A stretch of DNA of 64,000 bases from Sporothrix humicola (Eukaryota > Ascomycota > Sordariomycetes > Ophiostomatales > Ophiostomataceae): positions 1 through 64,000 of the forward strand of contig WNYE01000104.1 in the NCBI GenBank assembly GCA_021396245.1, given 5' to 3'. Made by a program: the position numbers and the translations under genes. Under the pieces are notes generated by a model. The model made no database searches, had not been told where the DNA came from, and saw nothing but the letters and a program-made list of their open reading frames with translations. Within the stretch, counting starts at the first letter, position 1. Each line of letters opens with the position of its first letter. Of the stretch, positions 22,157 to 33,600 are shown in pieces.

Positions 22157-24097
22157 ATGCACCTGCATCTCAGTCTCGTCACTGCTTCCGCAGTAGGTAG
22201 CTTGGCCTCGCCGCATGTTTTTCCACGCGCCAACTCAACCGCCTGCAAATGTTATGCCGACCAGCCCTGCTGGCCGACCGATTCACGGTGGCAGGCCCTC
22301 AACCAAGCCGTACAGGGCCGTTTGACCAAGTTTGTACCGCCGGCGGCTGCTTGCTACGCGACCTATGGCAATATAACGACGGCCAACGCGGATGCTTGCA
22401 CTGCTATCAAGACTAACTGGACCGACGCCAACTGGATGTAAGCAAGCCGATGCTGTGTCGCGAGGCAGCTGCCTCCTTGCTCAATATTAACACTGCAAAG
22501 CGTCGAACAGTCCGCTCAGACATTTTCCAACTTTTGGAACAATGACTCATGCTCTGCCGCCGATGACAAGTGTGGTTCCACTTGCGCCCAGGGCCTGTCT
22601 CCGTCTATGGTCGTTACGGCCAACAACCAGTTCGATGTGCAGGTCAGCGTAAACTTTGCGCGCATCCAGAACCTGCGTCTTGTCATACGCAACACGGGCC
22701 ACGACTACCTGGGCCGCTCGGCCGGCTTCGGTTCGTTGACCCTCAATACACACCGACTGAACAACATCCAGTTCATCAAGTCCTACACAGGGCCTGGCAA
22801 TTACACTGGTGGAGCTGTCAAGGTCGGCGCTGGCGTGATGTTCCGCGATCTTTACCCGGCGGCGAAGGCGGAAGGTGTCGATATTGTCGGTGCCGAGTCT
22901 CTTGTATGCACACCCTCCAAGCAGAAAAACTCTCCCCTTTCCATCTTCGTATTGTGTTGACCTGAACTTTTGATAGACGGTCGGTATCGCCGGTGGATAT
23001 GTCCAAGGAGGCGGCCACAGTCCTCTCAGCGGACTGTACGGGATGGGTAGGTCGTCGATCGTTTACCATGCCAGGCATTCTCTTGCACTATGCTCATGCT
23101 CGTCTCTCGTCTAGCTGCCGACAACGTGCTCGCCTTTGACGCCATCCTCGCTTCGGGAAAGCAGGTACAGATCAATAGTGAGAGTAACCCGGACCTGTTC
23201 TGGGCGCTCAAAGGTGGCGGACCAGGAACATTTGCTGCCATAACGGCCGTCACTGTAAAGACACACCCATCAGTCGCCTGCACCGGTGCCACGCTCAGTA
23301 TTTCCCACGGCCAACCCAACTTCTGGAAGGCTGTGGCTGCCTTCCACGACCAGACACCTGCATTTGTCGATGCCGGATTCTATGCGGCGTACACCGTGAC
23401 CAAAGCAGGTGGTCTCAACGTGAGGCCGTTTGTGGCGCCCAACACGACCGTTGATCAGTTCAACACGATCGTGGCGCCACTCGTTTCGCAACTCGCTGCG
23501 CTCAATATCACCTACACGCTGAACAAGGCCACGTCCTACCCAACCTTTGACGACTTGTTCCGCGCGCTTTTCTCGACAGCCGTTGACGCTGGCGGTGGTA
23601 GCCCGCTTCTGAGCGGCCGCCTCCTCAGCAAAGATGACGTGACCAAGAACAGTGCCGCCGTCAACACCGCCATAGCAGACTTGGTCGACGCCGGCCACGT
23701 TTTTGTTGGTGTTGCGGTCAATCCAGGCCGTGCAATTCCCGACCCAGACGCATCCGCCAGCGCGGTGCACCCGGTGTGGCGCAACGCAGCCATTTCGACG
23801 TTTTGGGAGTTTGAGCCCCCTGCATGTCTCAGTGAGAAACGACGCCACGAGGCCCAGCAGAACCTAACCCGGCTTGGCGATGCGCTGCGCAAAGCGTCTC
23901 CTGGAAGCGCTGTTTACGCCAACGAGGGCGATGTCAATGAGCCCAACTGGCAACAGGCCTTTTGGGGCGTCAACTATCAGAAGCTGTATGATATCAAGGT
24001 CAAGTACGACCCCAGTGGTGTATTCTGGGCTCCTGCGACGCCTGGCGCTGAGTTGTGGACACTGGTTGGTGAGAAGCAATTATGCAAATCATCGTAG
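22157..24097 (+). CDS. Secreted FAD-linked oxidase (VAO/PCMH family with BBE domain)
   Basis: Flavin oxidoreductase of the berberine-bridge-enzyme type. Exons 22157-22437, 22501-22903, 22977-23046 and 23115-24097; all phases agree; 578 residues. A signal peptide (MHLHLSLVTASAVGSLASP) indicates secretion. The PCMH FAD-binding region contains LVIRNTGHDYLGRSAG, whose His is the expected covalent flavin attachment site, and TVGIAGGYVQGGGHSPLSGLYG, the second FAD-binding loop. Substrate-binding strands follow, and the BBE tail reads NEGDVNEPNWQQAFWG then YDPSGVFWAPATPGAELW. The first intron uses an AAAG acceptor, which is slightly unusual but required by frame. Substrate is unknown: family members oxidise sugars, alcohols or secondary metabolites. 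No biosynthetic neighbours point to a pathway. Confidence 0.9.
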
Positions 24098-24296
24098 CGT
24101 GTTGAGGAGGGTTGGAGAGGTGTATGTAAGCCGACGAGTTCCTTCCTAATTTGGTAGACTAAACGCACCGCGAGCAAGCCAGATCAAAGGCCCAGATAGG
24201 ACGCGTTTCTTTTTGCTTTTGTTATTTAATTCACTGGCTTGAGTCTTGCACGCCGGAAAAAAAAGATAGAAACCACAATCAACAAAAGACCCCGCC

Positions 24297-25752
24297 ATGG
24301 CTATGGCTGCCCGATGCCTTCTTTATCCCCATCTTCTTCCTTCATTACGTTCAATACCGTCGGGTGTGAAGATGGCTGGCTCTTACGATCAAACCGGCCA
24401 TGCCACCAACAACGAAATAAGAAACAGGCAGATTCGAGTCAAGTGGCAACCCGCGTTCGACAGGCTATGCGGTGCTTTTGATACCCCGATGAAGTACCAC
24501 TGCGAAGCCCTTGAACAGCAGATGATCCGATTTCAACAAGAAAAGGCAGCCATTGTTGCAAATGTCGAGGAATCTGTGGGCGAAGAGCACGCTCACAGAG
24601 CCCTCGATGAAATATTGGTTGATCTGATGCCACAGAGCCTGAGAAGGCTGATTGTGTTGATCAGCTCTGACGGTATGCCGGTTCCGGAGGCGGTCAGAAT
24701 CCCTCCATGTCAGCTGTCGGCGTCCGAGACAAGTGCTCCCGACACATGTCTCGCCTTTTTGGCCAGGCAACCTTTAGGGGCCGTTAATACCCAAGGCAGT
24801 TGCTCGCGACTTGCCAACATTGACATGAATTCTCAGCTCAAAATCTCACCGGCGAGGCCTCGACATTTGGCGTTGTCTTCTTTTACAAACCACCCACCTA
24901 TTTCCTATGCTGTGGCGAATGTACAGACAGAGAACAACATGCATTCTATTGTTGTTCGTATACCCGAGGACATGTCTCTAACATATATATTTCCCTCTGT
25001 CAAAATTCCAGCCAAAAAAGATGACACTGACTTGGCTTCGTCCTTTTTGATGTTAGGAAAAGCACAAAACCGGGCACTTCACGTTGAGCCTGACACAGAC
25101 CCCCGAATCGGAGGGCGCGGTATCAGGAATCAAGCCGGTTCATTTTCCCAAGCCAGTATTGCCGGACATTTCTACATGGGAGGTCGAAGCTGTCGGCTAC
25201 CTGTTCCAGTATGCACCGCTTGGCCCTGGTTGGTTCGTTCTACGCAATTGTCACACACTAGACCCCGATAATGCTTTTTTCAAGAAGCACCCGCTACAGA
25301 CAAAACACAACCAGTCGGGACTGCCGCTTGGTCTTCACCACTTCAACATGGAGACTTGCAAGTATCATAACAACAGTAAGACATACACGGAGATGGACAT
25401 GATGATCGAATTTGCACAACGCGTTATAGACGAGGAAAACAGTGACATCAGCGACGACTGGGCTCACGCGTCGAACGAAGACTTACGGGAAGAGATTGCT
25501 AAGCTCAGTGCCAAACTGGCGGCCCGATCTGGTGCGCGCAAGTCAAAGGGTGGCAACAGTAACCGAAGGAAGCGCAAGGCAGCCACGGAAGAGTATCATG
25601 ACGTTATGGCTAGAATCAAAGAGGAAAAAGAAGATCTAGGTGCCGTGCCAATCATGGATGATAATGACAACATGACGGCTGAGGACGACGACTATGAGCT
25701 GATTGAGTCCACGGACTCATCGACGATTTCGGACGGAGCTATGAGCGACTAG
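24297..25752 (+). CDS. Unknown protein with basic segment and acidic C-terminus
   Basis: Two overlapping open frames together look like one gene: frame A from ATG 24297 (MAMAARCLL; a second Met at 24372) and frame B ending at 25752. Frame B becomes open directly after a TTAG acceptor at 25,056, so an intron should end there. In-phase donors are GTACAG at 24,921, GTTCGT at 24,954 or GTCAAA at 24,999; none is a consensus site, so the junction is unresolved. The protein would be about 440-465 residues. Frame A has a helical region (FDRLCGAFDTPMKYHCEALE); frame B has GPGWFVLRNC and FFKKHPL, a predicted coiled region, a bipartite-looking basic stretch (GARKSKGG ... RRKRKA) and a strongly acidic tail. 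A nuclear location is plausible. I recognise no named family. Confidence 0.6.
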
Positions 25753-25992
25753 ATATTTACAGGCCAGGCTTGCTATGCTGGTTGACTCCATTGTTCTTAT
25801 TTCTAATGGGGGAATATCTTCTGCTGTATATATTTGTGGCTCTACATCTGAATAGTTTCGGACTCTGAGAATGATTGTGCATGAAGTTATACGGCCGGCA
25901 AGGACGGACCAAAAAAGAAAATAACATAATCTTAATATGAGTGCAACATGTGCCAAACCAAAGGGATATTGCCATACTGTGTTCGATACTTA

Positions 25993-27249
25993 TCATTTAT
26001 CTTCGGCTATAAGAACACGCACACCATGGAACTGGCACGACTGTGTTGCATCGAGCTGCTGTGCACAAATGGCCGCGCTGAGCATCCGGGCAAAGATAAA
26101 AGCCGGGTGATCCTCGCTCCAGCCCATACTCTCTAAGTCAAATACCTCGCGATATACCCTGCCGACACCCCATATAACATCTGGAGTGCGAAAGTCTTTT
26201 TCGCTTTCAAGATTCGTGACGGGACCATGATCGTTACCAGGAATGTCGGGACAGTTAAGCTTTGCGAGGAGGCTGCCCCGCTGGACGGGCTGGTCTTTCG
26301 CTCGTATAACCGACCGGGAATAGTCTTTGCAACGACTGGGGCAGTAGTCGACCAAGTATAGCAACTCAAGGCCCTGGTGGAGTGTGCAAGCGAGCATGGC
26401 CATCTCTTCAAAAGCTAGTGGGCTGGCCATGTCAACTAGATATGGTGCTTGAGAGGCGTCGAGGGCGACATATCGGGCATTCCGCAGGGCCTCAGCCATC
26501 TCGTCGCTCCACTGTGCATCGAGGAGCCTTTGTGGGCGAGCTGGGCTATTTGCCATGTCGTGGATATTTGCCTCCTCCATTTCGAGAGGGCTGTTATTGG
26601 CGTGTGCAGGAGTGCAGCCTTGACAGTTGTGACAAGGGATAAATGATGGCATTGTGCCAGCCTTGTTTACCGGGATCTGCGTATCCTTCATCTTCAGCAG
26701 GGGGAAACAGATGTGCATTACATCTGTCTGGTTGTTGTATTGGACGTGACGATCTGGGCCAGGAAGATACACCGTATTGACTGCCTCGTTGTATTTGGCA
26801 GTTGGTGTGACGGAGTCCCCAGCGTTGTGCTGAAGGCCTCGGATTGACACAGCTCTACAGGCGTCAATGCAAGCTGCCCCGAGTGCCATTTTCCACCGAT
26901 ATACGGAAGGATCGAGGTGTGGCTGTAATGAATTTTCGGTGTCGTTGTCTTCTCCGACTTGATTTCCCGTGGCGTGGTGAGCGTCTAAAAAAGCCATACT
27001 TTTGAACTTATTGTACCGCACGGCCGCATCTTCTGACAATTTCGTACTTCTGGATGCCTTGTTCCCGCCAAATGCTGTTTGGGCTCGGCTCCATTGATAT
27101 GTGTTGTTGTCATCGTTGTCGTTGCTTGAAGAGCTTGGAAGGCAGACGTCGAAGATATGCATCGATGGTGATGATACAGCCGCCTCCCAAATGCCAAGAC
27201 GGAGCTCGGCCGGCAATTGGGAGAACCGAGAAAATTCGGCCACCTCCAT
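25993..27249 (-). CDS. 2EXR (F-box-like) domain protein of unknown function
   Basis: Single-exon gene of 418 residues starting at ATG 27249 (MEVAEFSRFSQLPAELR). The N-terminal FSQLPAELRLGIWEAAV is the start of the 2EXR module, an F-box-related motif common in Leotiomyceta. Later segments typical of these families are VYLPGPDRHVQYNN, a run ARYVALDASQAPYL before a helix, and LELLYLVDY. A Cys-containing insert (CHNCQGCTPAH) and an Asn/Asp-rich stretch are specific to this protein. These genes are often multicopy and fast-evolving; biochemical roles are largely unknown. It converges on the unknown gene ending at 25,752, only 240 bp away. Confidence 0.75.
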   Translation of the reverse strand: MEVAEFSRFSQLPAELRLGIWEAAVSSPSMHIFDVCLPSSSSNDNDDNNTYQWSRAQTAFGGNKASRSTKLSEDAAVRYNKFKSMAFLDAHHATGNQVGEDNDTENSLQPHLDPSVYRWKMALGAACIDACRAVSIRGLQHNAGDSVTPTAKYNEAVNTVYLPGPDRHVQYNNQTDVMHICFPLLKMKDTQIPVNKAGTMPSFIPCHNCQGCTPAHANNSPLEMEEANIHDMANSPARPQRLLDAQWSDEMAEALRNARYVALDASQAPYLVDMASPLAFEEMAMLACTLHQGLELLYLVDYCPSRCKDYSRSVIRAKDQPVQRGSLLAKLNCPDIPGNDHGPVTNLESEKDFRTPDVIWGVGRVYREVFDLESMGWSEDHPAFIFARMLSAAICAQQLDATQSCQFHGVRVLIAEDK

Positions 27250-28657
27250 ATTGCTATACAGGTGCAAGAGGATGCAGCAGGGCTCGTCGCCGTCTTTTGT
27301 GGCGAGAATATTCCGAACTTGGATAATTCAAACTTTGGTAAACAAAACGAAAAAAAAAAAGGCGTGGAACAGCCATCTTGCCGTGAGAACTCATGAGGCT
27401 CGACGGATTGGCGACACATTCTTATATATAAGTTCCACGACTAGATTGGTATGGCAAGTCTGTTCTTGGTAGCAAAATTCAAACGAATGAAAGACAGTGG
27501 CTCATTAACCTTACCTCGCGAGACCCAGCTCACGTACCATGAAAAGGATGAGAGGAATAAAGGATGCTGGGATCCTACTTGGTCCATTGGCGGCTGAGAG
27601 TGTGACTGGACACGCAGATAGTCAGCAAATGATCCCAGATAAACCGATGCTATTTAAATTGCACTTCTGGTGGCAGTGGATATCGCGAGGATTGCCAAAA
27701 TTTGGGAGGATGGCTGGCACTATGCGGCACCTCAGATGAGAATTCTGGCGTTAGTTGTGGGAAAATAATATTACGTTATTGCAACGGAGGCCGTGAATGA
27801 CTTGGCTCATTGAAGTGATCAATGAAGGAGAGGACAAAACCGAGGCGAGAAAATAGGTACAAAATGAAAAAGTTAATATGCAAGGGCTATTGATGCCTGC
27901 ATTGACAATTGGTAAATCTGATACGACATACTACAGGACTTACTTCGGTCACAGCCAGTAAGAATTACAAGTGTCAGAGTCAAATGAAACTGTACGGAGT
28001 ACGGAGTAGGCCAATAAAGATGTCAGAGGAAGCCAGAAAGCTGGCTATTTGCACCTTCTTGATAGGACATCCGTGCACAGCAGGGCTGACGTCCGTCTGA
28101 TTTCGTCTGACGGGTTGCATGCATTGCATCCCAATTTTTGCACTTTTTAAAAGCAGCACAGCTCCCCATGCCAGTGTCTAGCCTATTGAGCCTGGTATTA
28201 TTTTGCTTTTGTGGTTTGCTTACGATAGGAACGCCTAAGCGTGCCCATAGGATTGTTAGCGATGCACCCACCAAGGCCAGGGTTTTTTGCCTTGTTGACA
28301 ACACTCCGTTTTAAGCTCATGGTGTTCTCGAGGCCTCCCCCCGATACTTGAAAGAAGGCGTTATTTACGAGGTGCCCTGTATGGACTTATTTATCTCGGA
28401 TCATCACAGCAACAAATCACCAGTGCACCAAGCCAAGGGTTCACAAGCCACGCATTTTATGGTATCAATATGACCAACATCCCAAGCCCAAAACAAGAAA
28501 GGGACCGAGCTAGCTTCAATAAACGCCGATGCTAAGACTCCAAACGGCAAACAAAAAATTGCAAACCCGATGAGATAAATGGGACCGGAGAGGAAATGGG
28601 AAGGAAACCTGCGCCTAGTACGGAGTATACATAGTAGTTTTGTGTCCCAAACATTCC
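27250..28657. other. Intergenic with a possible short ORF
   Basis: Contains three TACGGAGTA motifs (two overlapping at 27,993-28,008 and one at 28,619-28,627). A 40-codon ATG frame on the minus strand starts at 28,320 and is basic (MSLKRSVVNKAKNPGLGG), with a GTAAGC donor-like site near its end, but no second exon could be joined with confidence. Confidence 0.4.
27421..27433 (-). promoter_or_regulatory. TATA-like box of the 2EXR gene
   Basis: CTTATATATAAG, about 175 nt upstream of the minus-strand ATG at 27,249. It is near-palindromic, so direction is not fixed by the sequence. Confidence 0.35.
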
Positions 28658-29491
28658 TCATGGCCCTTCCTGTGCCACCCCGTGCCCAGTCGCTTGACCC
28701 AGCACCATGGCCAAAATCTCATTGACGCTTGGTTGTGGTCCAATTGCGATGGTCGCTATCCCATCAGGGTTAAGGTTCTTTTGTGACATCTGCACCCTCG
28801 ATATCATGGCCGCCGTGTCTAAGAACTCTGATGTTTCTGCAATCTGCGAACTGCCCAAGACCAGTTCTGTTGCTGATTGAACCGCTTGCCACCGCCGCAG
28901 CACCGCGTTCGGGTCGAATAGAGGTCCATTAGTCCCCGAACCGCTGCCTGTCGTGCCGTTGCCGTGGACCCATAGCCCAAGCACCTGTGGCGCACCTGTG
29001 CCGTCCGGCCCTGCCGGCGCCGCTGCCCTATCTTCAATAGCAAGCGTGATGAGCCCTTCTCGTACCTCCACTGCACTGACCCGCCCCAGATCCACCACCA
29101 CGTTCATGAGCCCTTTGCGGTTGAGCACAAAAACGCTTGCCCGCGGCACCACGATTGTTTCAAGTTGTAGAGGCTCGTGTTCGCACAGGAATAGTGTGCC
29201 TTCTATCTGTGGATCGGCCTTGATCCACCCGCCCGACTCTCTATTGAATGCGTAGACAACCGAGCTCGCGGCGACGGCCTCAATGCTCCGTATCGTTGGC
29301 TCGTAGCGCTGGAGCACGCGCAGGTTCATGTCGTCGATGGACTCTGTGGCTGCTTGGACGTCTGGTAAATGTTGGTTCTCTGCTGAGGAGCCATTGTGAT
29401 CGTAGTTGTCACCTTGCTGCTGCTGCTGTACGTCGTGCTGCTGCGCGTCGTGCTGCTGCGACTTTTGTCTCCTATGCGCCTTACGCGGCAT
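28658..29491 (-). CDS. DCP1: mRNA-decapping complex subunit Dcp1
   Basis: Activator of the Dcp2 decapping enzyme in cytoplasmic 5'-to-3' mRNA decay. Single exon, 277 residues from ATG 29491 (MPRKAHRRQKSQQ). After a Gln/His-rich N-terminal extension, the EVH1-like fold is recognisable from NLRVLQRYEPTI through ASSVVYAFN, then GWIKADPQIEGTLFLCE, a stretch with FVLNRKGLMN and VSAVEVREGLITLAIED. A Gly/Thr-rich insert (GNGTTGSGSGTNGP) splits the C-terminal part, ending in a helix carrying NEILAMVLG. The gene is divergent from the inositol phosphatase 1.1 kb away. Confidence 0.88.
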   Translation of the reverse strand: MPRKAHRRQKSQQHDAQQHDVQQQQQGDNYDHNGSSAENQHLPDVQAATESIDDMNLRVLQRYEPTIRSIEAVAASSVVYAFNRESGGWIKADPQIEGTLFLCEHEPLQLETIVVPRASVFVLNRKGLMNVVVDLGRVSAVEVREGLITLAIEDRAAAPAGPDGTGAPQVLGLWVHGNGTTGSGSGTNGPLFDPNAVLRRWQAVQSATELVLGSSQIAETSEFLDTAAMISRVQMSQKNLNPDGIATIAIGPQPSVNEILAMVLGQATGHGVAQEGP

Positions 29492-30604
29492 CTTTCGATT
29501 CGTGCCCGGCGAGTGTTTGATGCAGGCAGAAGAGAGAAATGTTGTGGGAGGGGTGTTGGAGGGAACGAGGCGCAATTTGGATCTTTTGGGAGTGCTGATT
29601 TGGAGCGCGGTTCCAAAATATCAACTATCGTAAGAGAGGAAACTCAGATGCTGGATCTATGGTGGAGGGTGTTTGTCGTTGTGTATGTCGGTTGCTGTCT
29701 GGCGTGGCGACCGTGGAGCGTGGGTGTGCGGTTTAGGGTTGTATCGGAGTTGTTTGGAGGTGGCGGGATTGACAATGAAGCTTGTGACGGTGCGGTCGCG
29801 TCAAAAGTAGCATCCCACAAAGCTGGCGAGGCTGGCTTGGTTGGACACTTATCATTTAGTGGGGAGCTGTCCAGGCACCGCCGCCATGCGTACAGTGCTG
29901 AGCACAGTCTTGGTGATCACTCTGTCCAACAAGCCTGCCGAGCCTGCCCTAATATTGGAAGGCTATAATGTAGACAGTGTGAAGTCACTAGGAGTCCACT
30001 GCACACTGTACCAGCTTGGACCTGTCATCACCAGTCGCACATTGATGCTGTATGCGCCTCCCCACTGTATTCTCGGCAAGTTTGAAGAAACATCTTGGCT
30101 AGTTTGTCCGCCGGACTTGTCTCCTGCGACGACTTTTCTTGCATCCTGCGTCTGAATTGAACCTATTCTACGACATCACATCGTCCGACACCCATTTTTG
30201 CCTTATCCAGCCTACCGGGCAAATCGTCCTTGATCTACACCAGCCGACCGGAAGAAGACACCTGCAGGACCGGCGCAATACGGCAATTACTCGGCGCGCA
30301 ATCTGACACGACTACCCACTGGCAGACGTTCTGGACTGCCTTGCGTGGTGTCGCATGCCCATTAGACACGAAAATACAAAACGCTATGCTTGCCGCCTAG
30401 CTCAACGGCCTAGCCTGGCATTATCCTCGTGCTGCGAGCACCGCTACTCTCGCTTCCAACCCTAAGACAGGCGCCCTGGAGGCTCACAAAAGACTGGCCA
30501 AATATTAACACGACATACGTTTCCAACACTGGCGGTTGCACGCTCATAAAGCACATCTCGTCATATCTCACGGCTTTCGCGGGGTCCCATGCCCAGATAC
30601 CAAC
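29492..30604. other. Divergent promoter region between DCP1 and the 5-phosphatase
   Basis: About 1.1 kb with short open frames that lack protein-like composition or domains. The right part is probably the 5' leader of the phosphatase gene. No specific regulatory site was recognised. Confidence 0.5.
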
Positions 30605-33600
30605 ATGGCACCCCAGAACGACCCTGCTGAGGACTCACCTGCTCCGGTATCTGAATCATCTGAGCCTGTAGACATTACCGTCTCCGATGCTACACCGCAC
30701 TCTCTTCACAGCGCAGTATACGCCCGTCGCTCCGAATATGTCCGTCCCCACCGCATCCGCGTCAAGGTCGGCACGTGGAACGTCGCTGCATGTCCTGGAA
30801 CCGACCACGATCTAGCCTCTTGGTTCGTCTCTGGCAAGGGTGTTGACCGCCGGCTCTCTAATGTTGTAGCCGCCTCTACTAATGGTGCGCTTCAACGCGA
30901 GACTTCCAACACCAGTTCTACAGGGCAAGAACAGGACTCTCGGGCGGAGCCTCCTCCCGTTCGTGTCATGGGTGGCGACAAGATCGGGATCTATGCTTTA
31001 GGCCTGCAGGAGGTCGTTGACCTCAATGTGGCCAGCCAGTATATGAGTCGCGTATACGCCGATTCCACGGCACCCGTGATGGATAGGTGGAAGACTGCTC
31101 TCGAGCTCGCTTTGCCAGAGGGCTATCGACTTGTGGCCTCGGAACAGATGTCCGGTCTGCTTCTGCTGATATACGCCTCACCCGAGGTTGCCGCCATGGT
31201 TACCCACACGAGCACATCTGCCGTCGGCACCGGGTTATTAGGCATGCTGGGGAACAAGGGCGCTGTATCAGCCAATGTTGTACTTGGTGAATCAACCAGA
31301 ATGGTATTTGTCAACAGCCACCTGGCCAGTGGCAATGACACTTCGAATGCCGAGCGTCGTTGTTGGGACGTATCAACAATCCAAAGCCGGACGCAATTCG
31401 AGCCATACAACCACCCGGGACTGCCTGAGACAAAAGACCCGGAAAGAATTAGCGATGCGGACTTTGCTTTTTGGTTTGGCGATCTAAACTTTCGTCTGGA
31501 CGATTTACCGGGTGACGATATTCGCCGTATTCTCACCCTGCACGCACGAGGCGAATACGATCTAAGCCAAAGGCAAAAAGTGGCTGGCGATGGCACGAAC
31601 AGCAGTACTCTCGGTTGTTCTAACTCGCTTGCAGGCGAAGAGGCCATAGTGGTAAAGAAACCTACATCTACCGAGGGCCGGTCAAGTTGGGCATCTGGCA
31701 CAACCAAGACATCCCCCGAGTCGGCCTCAACGACCTCAACTGCCTCGACTGCCTCAACTGCACCGACAGACAACTTCGGCTACCAAGAAGATGCTGATGA
31801 AGACATGAAAGCACTCTCGCCATTACCGGATCCTGACGAATTTGTCCCCGATGCATCCAATGACCCGGCATCTCTTCAGGCAACACTCGATTCCCTACTT
31901 CCCCACGACCAGTTAGGTAGAGTGATTAGGGAGAAAAGGGCGTTTCACGACGGCTGGCGCGAAGGAAGAATTACCTTTTTACCTTCTTATAAATATGATG
32001 TTGGAACCGTCGGTTTGTTTGATTCCAGCGAAAAACAACGTGCACCCAGCTGGTGCGACCGCATTCTGTATCGCACCCGCAAAGACAAAGATGATTACGA
32101 ACGGCAAGTGAAAAACATGGAAGAAGCTAAGAAGCGGGATGAAGAGATGACACAGCGTGGCCTGGACCACGCTGGTGATGACGACGAGGTGTTGTTTGAA
32201 TACCAACCCGAAGCAGACGGCGATGACCAGCCTAGGCGCAACTCGACGGCTTCCAGCTTGGACTACGACGAGTACGATGATGGTGAATACAACCCTGACG
32301 AGGATAACGAGCCAGAACTAGAGGACAATGTTGCCGACCGCATTCACCTGGATATCTACACATCTCATCAGCGCATTCAGTCATCTGACCACAAGCCGGT
32401 TGTATCTCTATTCACTATTGATTACGACGCCACTGTCCCGGAGCTGAAGGCCGTCGTGCATGCCGAAGTAGCTAAGGAGCTCGACCGCACAGAGAATGAA
32501 AGCAGGCCTGGAGTGACAATAGTTGTCGACAGCCGCGTGGCCCGCCAACCCGAAAACCATTCAGCAGACGCGGACGGAGCAGTCGACTTTGGGCTGATTT
32601 CGTTCCTACAGAAAGCGTCTACGTCATTAACAATTGCCAACACGGGACGCGTTCCAGCGGTCTTCTCTTTCGTTGAAAGGCCCACTACAGAGGGCCTGAG
32701 CTCCAGCGGCTTCGTGGCCCATCCTCATCAGTGGCTCACAACGTCTTTTGTTCGCCCGGACAAAGAGATTGGCGAGGAGGGCCCTCTAGATGTGGGCAAA
32801 GAGGTCACACTCGAGCCTGGCGAGACCGTGAATGCTCTTCTGGAGGTTTTTGTCAGCGACCTCATTCTCGCCCGGATGTTGAATGAAGGTGTGAGCACGC
32901 TAGAAGACGTGCTGGTTCTTCGTGTTGACGAAGGCAGGGACCATTTTGTCCCGGTACGTGGCACTTGGGCACCGACGTGCATTGGCCGGTCAATCGAAGA
33001 GCTGGTACGAGTTCCTGACGGTGGTATTCGGGTATTTATGGCCTCCCTCGGTAGGGGCCAGGCAAAGAAAAACGGCAAACTATCGATGGCGGCCGCGACG
33101 GCGTCCAGTTCAATTCCTTATGATCTTGATGTCCGGTGTGCTGCGCCGAAGGAGCTGTTCAAGTTGACAGAGACTATTGAGAACTTGGTCGACCGTGCCA
33201 TTGCCGACGAGCAAATGCTCGACGATTGCAAAATTCCCAGCAACTCGATAGGCTGGCCATTCGAGGATACAACACACACCCCAGACAACCGGCATATTGT
33301 TGCAGTAATCAGTGCTCTCGATGACGACCGGCCAATTCTCGATGCTTTCGAGCCCGAAATTCCATCTTTGCTACGCCTTGAAGTCGTCAGCCAGGTGCTG
33401 CTCCTCTTTCTGAGGGGACTCACTGACGGCATTGTAACAATTTCACTTTGGTCACAGATCGACCAGGCCTCGCTTCTATCACTTAATGTCCCCAAGAACC
33501 CAGATCCCATCGCACGGGATCCAAACAACGAGGCGGACAAGAACACAATACTTGATTTGCTCTCGTCGACGCCGCATCACAACATCTCGTTTGTATTTTT

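Noticed and set aside
28200..28320. 40-codon basic ATG frame on the minus strand
   Set aside because: A donor-like GTAAGC follows but no second exon could be joined convincingly.
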